Part shown: piece by piece, positions 32,325-39,965 of the stretch
Layout: the number at the start of each line of letters is the position of its first letter
Position numbering within the stretch: position 1 is the stretch's first letter
Source: Candidatus Binatia bacterium
GTDB taxonomy: Bacteria > Desulfobacterota > Binatia > Bin18
Reading direction: 5' to 3'
Length of the DNA: 57,768 nt
Assembly: GCA_022824615.1 (NCBI GenBank)
Contig: JAJDZM010000099.1
Location: 1 to 57,768 of the forward strand
Notes under the pieces: generated by a model
Told to the model about the DNA's origin: nothing
The model's database searches: none
What the model saw: only the letters and a program-made list of their open reading frames with translations
Position numbers and translations under genes: made by a program

Positions 32325-33367
32325 CCCGGCCGACGGGTCGGCTGCGGATCAGGCCGGGAGGGGGTCTCTGGGAAAAAAGCGTAACCGGCGCGGGTCAGGA
32401 CGAGCAGACCGACCGAGTTATAGACGGCCTCGCGCGCACGTTTGAGGAGCATGAGCGTCAGACCGGCGCTCTCCTCAATACCGAGTAGACGGCAGAGAAA
32501 TACCCCACCCGCTTCACGTACCCCCAACGCGCCCGGGATGATCAACGCCGCGGCTGTAACGGGTTGAATCATGGTCTCAATAATGAGGGCGTCCATCCAA
32601 CTGACCGGTGTGCCGATCAGAATCAAAAACACATAGACTTCCACCGCCCCAACCGCCCAGCCCAGAAAGTGGTACAGGCTGGCCGCAATGAAATCCTTGG
32701 CATCTCCGTCGTACAAATGAAAGAGATGCGCATCGATGTGTTGGGCCCGCTCCTGCCAGTGCTCCAGGCGGCTCCAGCCTGGGAATCGGCGTCGCAGCCA
32801 GCCGACGCATTTTTCAACAAGACCCCGCTGCTGCCAGCGTACAATACCCATCACAAACCCGTACGCCATGACGAAAACGGCACCGAATATCCACCAGGCA
32901 TGGAAGCCGATATCCAGGCGATACAGAAAAAACGGTAAGCCCAGCACGATAAAGGCAACCTGAGAGACAGTCAGAGCTGTCTTGGCCGCGACAACCGAGG
33001 CCGTGCCAACATCGGAGGTCACGCCATATTGTCGCAAAAGGTAGACCTTGACGGCCTCACCGCCGACATTCGCCGTTGGGGTCAGATTATTGATGGCCTC
33101 ACCGGCCAGTCGAGTGAGCGAGAGCTGAAGCAGGGAGAGCTGCCTGGCGGCCGCCGAGCCGCCCATGGTATAGCCCCAGCCCTTGGCGTCAAACAGCGCC
33201 ACAAAGCTCTGCGGGATCAGGACCAGAGGGGCGAGCCAGCCAATATGGTAGAGATGCTGGGCGACCTCAGCAATACCGACCTTCCAGAAAAGAATCCCCA
33301 ACAAGCTGAGGCCGAGCAGAGCTGCGCCAAGCTGGAGGACTCGGCTCTTTTTCTGCTCGGCGGTCAT
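32321..33367 (-). CDS. hpnL: HpnL-like integral membrane protein (LPG-synthase/flippase fold)
   Basis: A 348-residue protein with about eight transmembrane helices of the lysylphosphatidylglycerol synthase membrane-domain family: LSLTRLAGEAINNLTPTANV, GGEAVKVYLL, VVAAKTALTVSQVAF and IIPGALGVREAGGVFL. HpnL is the member found in hopanoid clusters, with a proposed role in moving hopanoid or lipid intermediates. That name rests on the surrounding hpn genes. The start MTAEQKK is preferred; 18 upstream in-frame codons are made of repeat B. It is convergent with receptor 3 and follows an HIBADH-like gene. Confidence 0.82.
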   Translation of the reverse strand: MTAEQKKSRVLQLGAALLGLSLLGILFWKVGIAEVAQHLYHIGWLAPLVLIPQSFVALFDAKGWGYTMGGSAAARQLSLLQLSLTRLAGEAINNLTPTANVGGEAVKVYLLRQYGVTSDVGTASVVAAKTALTVSQVAFIVLGLPFFLYRLDIGFHAWWIFGAVFVMAYGFVMGIVRWQQRGLVEKCVGWLRRRFPGWSRLEHWQERAQHIDAHLFHLYDGDAKDFIAASLYHFLGWAVGAVEVYVFLILIGTPVSWMDALIIETMIQPVTAAALIIPGALGVREAGGVFLCRLLGIEESAGLTLMLLKRAREAVYNSVGLLVLTRAGYAFFPETPSRPDPQPTRRPG

Positions 33368-33378
33368 ACCTGGGGTTG

Positions 33379-33413
33379 GTTGGGTTTCTGGGGTCGGACC
33401 CAAAGGGCCCAAC
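33379..33413. repeat. GACCCAAT-type repeat, copy c (element B)
   Basis: An imperfect hairpin of the units GTTGGGTTT-CTGGGGTC and GACCCAAAGGGCCCAAC, placed between the HIBADH-like stop and the hpnL start. Same units and the same inter-gene position as copies a, b and d. Confidence 0.65.
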
Positions 33414-33430
33414 CGACTCAACGGTGGCGG

Positions 33431-34330
33431 CTACTCAGGGGCTCCGGACGGGAGGCCGGCCATCTCTCGAACAACAGTCGCCAGCGCGCCCCAGTCGAGG
33501 TCACCCCGCCCTCTGGCAAAGGCGGCCCGCAAATGGTTATCAGCCAAGTCGGCCAGCGGCAGGGGCGCGGCAACGTCTTTGGCCAGCTTTTGCATCAGCC
33601 CGACATCTTTCAGACCCAACGCCAGCGCGAAGCCCGCGGGAACGAACTCCTGCTTGGCAATTCGGCTGCCATAGCCCTGGAACAAGGGCACGGGCAGCAA
33701 TGCTCGGATCAACTCCAGAACGGTCTCGTTTTGCAAGCCGCCCTTCTCGGCCAAGGTCAGCGCCTCGCTGATAGTCTCGATACCGGCAATCACAAAGAAG
33801 TTCCCCACCAGCTTGAGGACATTGGCGAGGTGGGGCTCTTCTCCCACCACGATGACCCCCTGCCCCATGACCTCGAACGCAGGTCGGCAACGATCAATGG
33901 CCGCGGCTGAACCAGCCGGACAGATCCACAGTTTTGCCGCGGCTGCGGCCTCTGGGCGTCCAAAGACCGGCGAGGCCACAAAATGCGCCCCTCGGTCGAG
34001 ATACAGCGGCGCCAGTTCTTTGGTTACATCGGGCGAGACGGTGCTCATATCAACGTGAATCCCGTCCGGTTTGAGGCCGGCCAGAATGCCGTCCTCACCC
34101 AGCGCAATCGCCCGAAGTGCGGCATCGTCAGCAATAATGCTGATCACAATATCGGATTGCGCGGCCAACTCGCGGGGGGAATCGGCCCACCGCGCTCCGT
34201 TTTGGCGCAAAGCGTCGGCCCGTGAGGCCGTGCGATTAAAAACCGTCAGTGAAAAATCGGCGTCGAGCAGATGCTGCGCCATGGGCAGGCCCATCCGGCC
34301 CAGTCCGATAAAGCCAATCGAGGGTGTCAT
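33431..34330 (-). CDS. NAD(P)-dependent beta-hydroxyacid dehydrogenase (HIBADH/6PGDH family)
   Basis: A 299-residue enzyme. The N-terminal Rossmann motif is IGFIGLGRMGLPMAQHLLD with FNRTASRAD after beta 2. The substrate signature appears as HFVASPVFGRPEAA; the catalytic-lysine segment is LKLVGNFFVIAGIETISEAL with the expected Lys-Asn pair; the C-terminal KDVGLM is also typical. Such enzymes oxidise 3-hydroxyisobutyrate, tartronate semialdehyde, succinic semialdehyde (glyoxylate reductase) or similar. The substrate cannot be told from sequence. It lies between apaG and hpnL, with repeat B elements on both sides. Confidence 0.88.
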   Translation of the reverse strand: MTPSIGFIGLGRMGLPMAQHLLDADFSLTVFNRTASRADALRQNGARWADSPRELAAQSDIVISIIADDAALRAIALGEDGILAGLKPDGIHVDMSTVSPDVTKELAPLYLDRGAHFVASPVFGRPEAAAAAKLWICPAGSAAAIDRCRPAFEVMGQGVIVVGEEPHLANVLKLVGNFFVIAGIETISEALTLAEKGGLQNETVLELIRALLPVPLFQGYGSRIAKQEFVPAGFALALGLKDVGLMQKLAKDVAAPLPLADLADNHLRAAFARGRGDLDWGALATVVREMAGLPSGAPE

Positions 34331-34340
34331 ATCTGCTTTG

Positions 34341-34437
34341 TCCTTTGGGTCCTTGGGTCTATGGGGTCCTTTGGGTCTATGGGGTCCTTTGAGTCCGACC
34401 CAACAGACCCAACAGACTCAATAGACTCAACAGACCT
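34341..34437. repeat. GACCCAAT-type repeat, copy d (element B)
   Basis: The longest member. It includes two perfect tandem copies of the 18-mer GGGTCTATGGGGTCCTTT (34355-34372 and 34373-34390), followed by the complementary units GACCCAACA/GACTCAATA. The two halves can pair into a long hairpin. It fills the gap between apaG and the HIBADH-like gene. Confidence 0.8.
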
Positions 34438-34441
34438 AATC

Positions 34442-34831
34442 TCAGTGCATGGCATGTGGTTCGCGCAGAATAAATTCGGCGATTTCCGCATCAAACTGCT
34501 CGCCGTCGGCCGTGGTCATCTGATAGCTGCCACGCATGGAGCCAAAGGGTGTGGTCAGCGGACAGCCCGAGGTGTACTCAAAGGATTGGCCCTGCGCCAG
34601 GACGGGCTGCTCGCCCACCACACCGGGTCCTTTGACTTCTTCCACATGGCCGGTCGCGTCGGTAATAATCCAATGGCGGGTCATGAGCTGGGCGGTGACC
34701 GGTCCTTCGTTGGTGATGCGGATGGTATACAGGAAAAACCACTGGCTTTGCTGAGGAGAAGAGCGGGTCGGATCGTATTGGGTTTCCACGCTGATGCGAA
34801 TCCCTCGGGTGACTGTTTCAGAGGCTGGCAC
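34442..34831 (-). CDS. apaG: ApaG-domain protein
   Basis: A 129-residue ApaG, the normal size: FFLYTIRITNEGPVTAQLMT, RHWIITDATG, VEEVKGPGVVGEQPVLAQG, FEYTSGCPLTTPFGSMRGSY. ApaG is a fibronectin-like single-domain protein of uncertain role, linked to magnesium/cobalt resistance and diadenosine tetraphosphate metabolism in other bacteria. The GTG at 34831 is chosen because AGGAGG lies 7 nt before it; an ATG at 34855 would add eight residues. Confidence 0.9.
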   Translation of the reverse strand: MPASETVTRGIRISVETQYDPTRSSPQQSQWFFLYTIRITNEGPVTAQLMTRHWIITDATGHVEEVKGPGVVGEQPVLAQGQSFEYTSGCPLTTPFGSMRGSYQMTTADGEQFDAEIAEFILREPHAMH

Positions 34832-34914
34832 GCTGTCTCCTCCTCTTTCTCTCATTGACAGGCATGTCGGGAGTGTATGACCGCCCTGCCAGCGCGTCAA
34901 CCAAGGAGGGCACC

Positions 34915-35346
34915 TTACTCTTCTGCCAGGGCCGCTGCGATATCGACCGCCAGCCGCTGGCCCGCTTCATTGTCCAGCGTGCCTGCCGGCCATTCAATGC
35001 CGAGCCCCGCACCCTCGGTCGAATCCGGGAATCTGGGAATAATATGGAAATGGATGTGCATCACGGCCTGATGCGCGCTAGCGCCATTATTTTGCAGGAT
35101 GTTGAACGCCGTGGCTCCAGTGGCTTTGAGAACGGCCCGACTCAGCCGGGGCAACACCCGGCCAAGGGCCGCCGCGGATTTGTCCGAAAGCTGGTCGAGC
35201 GTTTCTGCCGGCTCTTTTGGGATGAGCAGGGTATGGCCGCTGCTCAGCGGGCCAATATCGAGAAAGGCGAAGACCTGGTCGTCTTCATAGACTTTGTGAC
35301 ACGGAATCTCACCGGCAATGATTTTCAGAAAGATCGTTTCTGCCAT
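34915..35346 (-). CDS. HIT-family nucleotide hydrolase
   Basis: A 143-residue HIT protein: FLKIIAGEIPCHKVYEDDQV, FAFLDIGPLSSGHTLLIPK, NILQNNGASAHQAV and the triad MHIHFHIIPRF. HIT proteins of this HINT-like type hydrolyse nucleoside phosphoramidates or dinucleoside polyphosphates. The start is placed at MAETIFLK; a longer frame begins at 35427 but overlaps the next gene. Common housekeeping gene; no special context. Confidence 0.92.
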   Translation of the reverse strand: MAETIFLKIIAGEIPCHKVYEDDQVFAFLDIGPLSSGHTLLIPKEPAETLDQLSDKSAAALGRVLPRLSRAVLKATGATAFNILQNNGASAHQAVMHIHFHIIPRFPDSTEGAGLGIEWPAGTLDNEAGQRLAVDIAAALAEE

Positions 35347-35396
35347 GCCCCGAGAGTAGCGTATGATAGGACAGGCGGCTAGGGTTCTCCTATCAG

Positions 35397-36029
35397 CTAC
35401 GGAAGAGCCTTCTGACAGTCGAGGCAATAGGCCTTCCCGCTGAAACGCCCCTTATTTTGAAAGCAAAACACCGCCACCTTTTTCGATATACTCTTCTTAC
35501 ATGTGGCGCAGAAGTAGGAACTAGACCCTCGGCTCCGTTGGAGTTTTATAGTGCGTTCTGTTGAAGTGCCCTCAGCGCTAGATGTGTTGTTCGATATTCC
35601 CTCAGCCTGAATTGTGAACTTCTTCCGGTAGTCAGCACTGGCAGGCCGATGCTGCGGAGAAGGAATGGCCTGAGCACTCCCGTTAAAGAAAAACGAAAAT
35701 TCGCCCGACTCGGATATTTTGAGACCGGTACGATAATGCTTTGATTCAAGAACGAACATCTCCAAATGACGACTGATGAGTAAGTGATCGATTTGGGCAA
35801 CCTGTCCACGGTGTTCCAGCCGCAGATCGTGTAAGACCGCCCAATTTTTCGAGTCGCGCCACTGAAAATCGATGTAATAGGCGGAATCCTTTTCACCTTT
35901 TGCGCCTGCACGTAATATTTTCAACTCTTTTTCGACCAGAATGCGTTTGTTCGCCGGAAGGTCAAGGTCCAGCAGTGCTTTCAACTCGTCTATCTGGGGT
36001 TGTAGCGAATCTTTTTCCTTCACGAGCAT
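35397..36029 (-). CDS. NERD-domain protein with zinc-ribbon tail
   Basis: A 210-residue protein. The middle is a NERD (nuclease-related) domain: LRAGAKGEKDSAYYID, WAVLHDLRLEHRGQVAQIDH, LLISRHLEMFVLESKHY. The QIDH and ESKHY motifs match the nuclease core. The C terminus has a four-Cys ribbon, FCATCKKS ... YCLDCQKA, which may bind DNA. The start is MLVKEKDS with GGAGGAAAGG upstream; the longer frame to 36140 is made of the antisense of a duplicated enoyl-CoA hydratase fragment. Possibly a DNA-processing or defence-related nuclease; the partner is unknown. Confidence 0.8.
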   Translation of the reverse strand: MLVKEKDSLQPQIDELKALLDLDLPANKRILVEKELKILRAGAKGEKDSAYYIDFQWRDSKNWAVLHDLRLEHRGQVAQIDHLLISRHLEMFVLESKHYRTGLKISESGEFSFFFNGSAQAIPSPQHRPASADYRKKFTIQAEGISNNTSSAEGTSTERTIKLQRSRGSSSYFCATCKKSISKKVAVFCFQNKGRFSGKAYCLDCQKALP

Positions 36030-36063
36030 TTTGGGGACCTTTCCTCCCTCTACGGCCTTCCTG

Positions 36064-36199
36064 CTACCGTCCCCGCAAGACCGGTCGTCGCTTGTCCATA
36101 AACGCGTTGACGCCTTCTTGATGATCTTCCGTTTGGCCACAGCGCAGATGCGTTTCCGCCTCCCGGTCGAGCATGGTGCGAAAATCTACCGCACCCGAG
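36064..36199 (-). pseudogene. 3' fragment of a second enoyl-CoA hydratase gene
   Basis: Nearly repeats the end of the intact gene at 37105-37902. It is read on the minus strand as VDFRTMLDREAETHLRCGQ, then NAFMDKRRPVLRGR and a stop, against DKRQPVFRGR in the intact copy. About 120 nt are conserved with few changes. The two copies flank the SMP-30 gene, so the fragment is probably what is left of a duplication or recombination event. Confidence 0.85.
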
Positions 36200-36231
36200 G
36201 CAGAGCAAGTGCCCTCTTTTTAGACTTCGGC

Positions 36232-37086
36232 TTAGGGTAATCCGGCGCCCGGCACCTCAACCTGGACCGTTTCGATAGCAGCGGCGGACTTCCCCTGGGC
36301 CAACTCCTCAACGGTTGTCGCCGCGGTCAACATGAAGAGCGTCTGCCGCCCTTCCCCGCCCAACATGCAGGCAACGGCCCGTTTGTCCGGGACAGGAACG
36401 CGATGCGTGACCTCTCCGCCGTCTTTGACCCGAATAAATTCACCACTTCCAAACGAACTTACCCACACTGCCCCTTCGGCATCCAAACAAATCCCGTCAG
36501 GGGTCGCCTCCCCCAGTTGGGCGAACACACGCCGGTCCGACAGCGAACCATCGCCGGCAATACTGAAGGCGGTTAAACAATTCGCAAACGTTTCGGCAAC
36601 AATGAAGGTGCTCCCGTCCGGACTGATCACGCTACCGTTCGGAAAGCCCAGACCGTCCGCGACCACGCGGGTCTGTCCGTCCGGCGTGACCATGACGATG
36701 TTCGCCGGCTTGGCTTCTTCACCACCCATCAGGTCGTAGCCAAAGCTCCCGATATAGGACCGGCCCTGGGCATCAACAACCATATCGTTGATATCGCCCC
36801 GGACGAGCGCCGAGACATCTGCGACTTCCGCGAGGCCGTTTGGGTCCTGCCGGAGCAGTTTCTTATCGTGCATGGAAACGATGAGCAGGCGTCCATCCGG
36901 CAGAAAGCCCAGTCCCGACGGACGCTGCGGAACCGTTGCGACTAACTCGGTGTTGCCCTGCGCATCCACGGTGAGTACTTTCTCGGCAAACATGTCGGAA
37001 ACCCAGAGTTTGCCGTCGTGCCAACGCGGGCCTTCAAGAAAGATAAATCCATCTGCAAGGATCTGCGGAGTGAGTTGAGCAGCCAT
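36232..37086 (-). CDS. SMP-30/gluconolactonase-family protein
   Basis: A 284-residue six-bladed beta-propeller: FIFLEGPRWHDGKLWVSDMF (metal Glu), GDINDMVVDAQGRSYIGSFG (Asn/Asp ligands), FPNGSVISPDGSTFIVAET and ATPDGICLDAEGAVWVSSF. Members hydrolyse lactones using a divalent metal. The C-terminal extension VEELAQGKSAAAIETVQVEV is common in the subfamily found near CoA-pathway genes. It is co-directional with the enoyl-CoA hydratase 18 nt upstream, suggesting an operon. Ribosome site AAAGGGGG. The substrate is unknown. Confidence 0.88.
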   Translation of the reverse strand: MAAQLTPQILADGFIFLEGPRWHDGKLWVSDMFAEKVLTVDAQGNTELVATVPQRPSGLGFLPDGRLLIVSMHDKKLLRQDPNGLAEVADVSALVRGDINDMVVDAQGRSYIGSFGYDLMGGEEAKPANIVMVTPDGQTRVVADGLGFPNGSVISPDGSTFIVAETFANCLTAFSIAGDGSLSDRRVFAQLGEATPDGICLDAEGAVWVSSFGSGEFIRVKDGGEVTHRVPVPDKRAVACMLGGEGRQTLFMLTAATTVEELAQGKSAAAIETVQVEVPGAGLP

Positions 37087-37104
37087 GCTGTCCCCCTTTC
37101 ATGC

Positions 37105-37902
37105 TTAGCGGCCCCGGAAGACCGGTTGCCGTTTGTCCATAAACGCGTTGACGCCTTCTTGATGATCTTCCGTCTGGCCACAGCGCAGATGCGTTTCCGC
37201 CTCCCGGTCGAGCATGGTGCGAAAATCTACCCCACCCGACGCATTGACGTTGGCTTTCATATAGCGGTAGCTGACCAAAGGGCCGGCGGCGATCCGTTCT
37301 GCCAGTTCCAGGGCTTCGTTCATGAGCTGATCGTGGGCGAAGACCCGGTTGACCAAGCCGATCCGCAGGGCTTCATCCGCGTTAATCATGTCCGGCAAAA
37401 AAAATAATTCCTTGGCCTTGGCCTGGCCAACCAAACGGCTGAGCTGCCAGGTCGTGCCGTAGTCGCCGCCGTAGCCCACCCGCGCGTAGGCCGTCCCGAG
37501 CCGGGCCCGGTCGGAGGCAAAGCGCAGGTCGCACGACAGGGCGATGCCCAGGCCGGCGCCGGCGGCCGGCCCGTTAATGACCGCAATCGTGACCTTGGGC
37601 ATGTGGTGCAGCAGCCAGGGCCAGGTATGGCCGTCGCGGAGTTCGTCGACCTGCTGCTCAAGGGTGGAATCCCGGGTGCCGATTTCCTCGCCCTTTTGCA
37701 TGGCTGACACATCGCCCCCCGCGCAAAAGCCCCGGCCCGCGCCTGTCAGCACAACAGCGCCAACCTCGGGGTTTTCCGACATCTCACGCAGCGCCGCAAC
37801 CGCCGCCTGGTTCATGTCTCTGGTGAGCGCGTTGAGCTTATCCGGACGATTCATGGTCAGAATACCGACCCGGTTTGTGATTTCGATATTGAGATCCGCC
37901 AT
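37105..37902 (-). CDS. Enoyl-CoA hydratase/isomerase-family protein
   Basis: A 265-residue crotonase-fold enzyme. The oxyanion-hole segments are RGFCAGGDVSAM and NGPAAGAGLGIALSCDLRFA. In the second, the Glu positions of classical hydratases are replaced (GYGGDYGTTWQLSRLVG), so the reaction may be isomerisation, hydrolysis or decarboxylation rather than hydration. AAGGAGG precedes the ATG. Its 3' end is duplicated at 36064-36199. In operon with the SMP-30 gene. Confidence 0.88.
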   Translation of the reverse strand: MADLNIEITNRVGILTMNRPDKLNALTRDMNQAAVAALREMSENPEVGAVVLTGAGRGFCAGGDVSAMQKGEEIGTRDSTLEQQVDELRDGHTWPWLLHHMPKVTIAVINGPAAGAGLGIALSCDLRFASDRARLGTAYARVGYGGDYGTTWQLSRLVGQAKAKELFFLPDMINADEALRIGLVNRVFAHDQLMNEALELAERIAAGPLVSYRYMKANVNASGGVDFRTMLDREAETHLRCGQTEDHQEGVNAFMDKRQPVFRGR

Positions 37903-38001
37903 CTGTCTGCCTCCTTAGCTCCGTGTGGATGAAGCTTGCACTTTATCGCGTTTTGCGTAGAAAGGAAGGGACAGCTCAGGAATGGAAAAGGAGATGGAAC
38001 T

Positions 38002-38631
38002 ATGACGGCAACCGCAGACCCGCATCAAATTACGAGCGTGGAACAGCTTCGTGAACGCATTGGATCACCAAGCGAGCTCGTTCCGCACAAGCTCTGGACC
38101 GAGTTGGACGAGTCGTGCATGGACTTCATCCGACGCTCGCCGTTTCTCCTGCTCGCCACGGCAGACGCCGAAGGGAATCAGGATGTTTCGCCCAAAGGGG
38201 ACGGGCCGGGGTTTGTCTGTATTGAGGATACACACACGCTGCTCATCCCGGACCGGGCCGGCAACAAGCTGGTCTTCGGGCTGACCAATATCATTGAAAA
38301 CCCCCACATTGGTCTGATTTTCCTTTTGCCGGGAACGCCGGAAACCATGCGGGTCAATGGTACGGCTGAGCTCACGGCCGACCCGGAAATCCTGGAACGT
38401 CTGTCCGCGCGTGGGAAACCCGCGGTGGTGGCCATCCGGGTCCATATCAAAGAGGTGTTCTACCACTGTGCCAAGGCGTTTATCCGGTCACAACTCTGGA
38501 AGCCCGATACGTGGGAGGAACGATTAAGGATCTCGTTCGGCAAGATTCTGGCTGCCAAGATGGGCGGCGATGCCGGCATGGCCAACAAGATTGACGAATT
38601 TGTCGAACAGGACTATCGGACCAATCTGTAG
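38002..38631 (+). CDS. Pyridoxamine 5'-phosphate oxidase-like flavin protein
   Basis: A 209-residue split-barrel flavoprotein of the MSMEG_1061/FMN-binding type: FIRRSPFLLLATADAEGNQD, VSPKGDGPGF, LLIPDRAGNKLVFGLTNI and HIGLIFLLPGTPETMRVNG. Members bind FMN, F420 or similar cofactors and reduce small molecules; the exact role is unknown. The start is MTATADPH with AAGGAGA upstream; the frame is open from 37936. A CCCTCTCCC hairpin follows the stop. Confidence 0.88.
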   Translation: MTATADPHQITSVEQLRERIGSPSELVPHKLWTELDESCMDFIRRSPFLLLATADAEGNQDVSPKGDGPGFVCIEDTHTLLIPDRAGNKLVFGLTNIIENPHIGLIFLLPGTPETMRVNGTAELTADPEILERLSARGKPAVVAIRVHIKEVFYHCAKAFIRSQLWKPDTWEERLRISFGKILAAKMGGDAGMANKIDEFVEQDYRTNL

Positions 38632-38647
38632 GTTTCCGCCTTGAATT

Positions 38648-38670
38648 CCCTCTCCCCCGGAGGGAGAGGG
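38648..38670. repeat. CCCTCTCCC hairpin repeat C3
   Basis: Arms CCCTCTCCC (38648-38656) and GGGAGAGGG (38662-38670) with loop CCCGG, then the tail CCCGGGTGAAGG. Same family as C1, C2, C4, C5 and C6, here without the GGGCAACC part. Confidence 0.85.
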
Positions 38671-38714
38671 CCCGGGTGAAGGATTTTCTCATAGGACGCT
38701 GGGTTAAGGGAGAA

Positions 38715-38900
38715 ATGCGACTGAGCGAAAAACAACAAGAGTCGGTTGCCAAATATCTATATGACGTGAGTAAAGGCTTCCTATTAGCAGGTGTAGTTGG
38801 GGTATTGACGAATAAGGTTAGTACCTTGGCCTTTATCGGCCACCTCGTTGTTGCCAGCTATGCTTTCGTAACCGCCCTAACATTGGAGAGAGAACCGTGA
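38715..38900 (+). CDS. Small two-helix membrane protein
   Basis: A 61-residue protein beginning MRLSEKQQESVAKYLYDVSK with two hydrophobic helices, GFLLAGVVGVL and LAFIGHLVVASYAFVTALTL. AAGGGAGAA is just before the ATG; a frame from 38676 is longer but starts within a repeat tail. It resembles small DUF6722-like membrane proteins, but that match is tentative. Its stop overlaps a second tiny gene. Confidence 0.65.
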   Translation: MRLSEKQQESVAKYLYDVSKGFLLAGVVGVLTNKVSTLAFIGHLVVASYAFVTALTLEREP

Positions 38901-38998
38901 GCAATTATGAGTCCGTTTTCTGGATAGTCTTCGTTGTTGCTACTGTGGCCTTTCTTGCCTTCATCATCTCCCAGTGGAGACAGAGTCAGAAGCACTGA
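38897..38998 (+). CDS. 33-residue single-span membrane peptide
   Basis: The GTG start overlaps the TGA of the preceding small gene (GTGA). The product is MSNYESVFWIVFVVATVAFL followed by AFIISQWRQSQKH: one transmembrane helix with a polar start and a basic tail. Overlap and composition suggest the two are translated together and may interact. No homologue is known to me. Confidence 0.5.
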   Translation: MSNYESVFWIVFVVATVAFLAFIISQWRQSQKH

Positions 38999-39038
38999 CT
39001 TGTCAGTGTGTTACTGCATCTTCCAGGGCGTGTTTTTC

Positions 39039-39965
39039 TTACCGTAATGCCAACCCTCTCCGTTCCCATTCCATCGCCACAATCCGGCCCAAGCCGGATT
39101 CCGTAATATATAAGGTCTTCGCATCAACACCGCCAAAGGCGATATTCGTGACCGCTCGGTCTTCACTCGGAATCCGACCGACCTGCTGCCCGTGCGGATC
39201 AAAGACAATAATGCCCCCTCCCAGCACACCGCAGACCAGGACATAGCCTGCTTCATCCAGACAAAAGCCATCGGGATAATGGCTGGCCGGCAGTTGACAG
39301 AATGGCCGCCGCGGGCCGAGTTCGCCGGGTGCAAGAATAGGAAAGGCGCACAGGGAGGCGGCAAAGGTTTCCGCTACGAGCAGGGTTTTACCGTCCGGGG
39401 TAAGGCCGATGCCGTTTGGATGTTGCAGGTTGGTGGCAACACGCCGAATCCGTGTTCCATCCGGACTGGTGTAATAGACGCTGCCCTGGCGCCGCGTGGG
39501 CGCATTCATGGGTTCAGGGTGCGTGGGATCACGCTGGAGCGGATCGGTAAAATAGCAATTTCCTTCAGCGTCAAATACCAAATCGTTTGGCGCGCTGAGT
39601 TGCGCGTCGTCACATGAGGTGTATAACCGTTCGACCTTGCCCTCGGCGTCAATCCGCTCAAGACGTCCGGCCTCGTAGTCCGGAGCCGGTCCGATGGGCA
39701 GCCCCTTGCGCCAGCGAAAGCCACCGTTGTTCGTGACGTATAAGGCTCCGTCCGGCCCCCGGGCGGCCCCGTTCGGACCACCGCCCGGAGTGGCGAAGGT
39801 GGAGAGGTTTCCGTCGGGCTGCATCCTCCGAACGCAGCCCCCACGGATTTCTACCCAATACACACTCCCGTCCGGGTCACACACAGGGCCTTCCGGGAAT
39901 GCCAAACCGGTGGCAATAACGGTATGAGGCATACGGTCGAGCGCACCTGACGTGCGCTCAAACAT
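39039..39965 (-). CDS. SMP-30/gluconolactonase-family protein
   Basis: A 308-residue beta-propeller: ATGLAFPEGPVCDPDGSVYW (metal Glu), CVRRMQPDGN, LSAPNDLVFDAEGNCYFTDP (Asn/Asp), HPNGIGLTPDGKTLLVAETF and PDGFCLDEAGYVLVC. Likely a metal-dependent lactonase. The ATG at 39965 directly follows the TGA stop of the selenoprotein gene, so it may be translated by termination-reinitiation; an internal ATG (MPHTVIATGL, 39932) is an alternative start. It forms a run with the selenoprotein and its partner, 40526-41614. Confidence 0.87.
   Translation of the reverse strand: MFERTSGALDRMPHTVIATGLAFPEGPVCDPDGSVYWVEIRGGCVRRMQPDGNLSTFATPGGGPNGAARGPDGALYVTNNGGFRWRKGLPIGPAPDYEAGRLERIDAEGKVERLYTSCDDAQLSAPNDLVFDAEGNCYFTDPLQRDPTHPEPMNAPTRRQGSVYYTSPDGTRIRRVATNLQHPNGIGLTPDGKTLLVAETFAASLCAFPILAPGELGPRRPFCQLPASHYPDGFCLDEAGYVLVCGVLGGGIIVFDPHGQQVGRIPSEDRAVTNIAFGGVDAKTLYITESGLGRIVAMEWERRGLALR

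Noticed and set aside
36030-36140. N-terminal extension of the NERD gene
   Set aside because: These codons are the antisense of the duplicated enoyl-CoA hydratase fragment; a good ribosome site precedes the later ATG at 36029.
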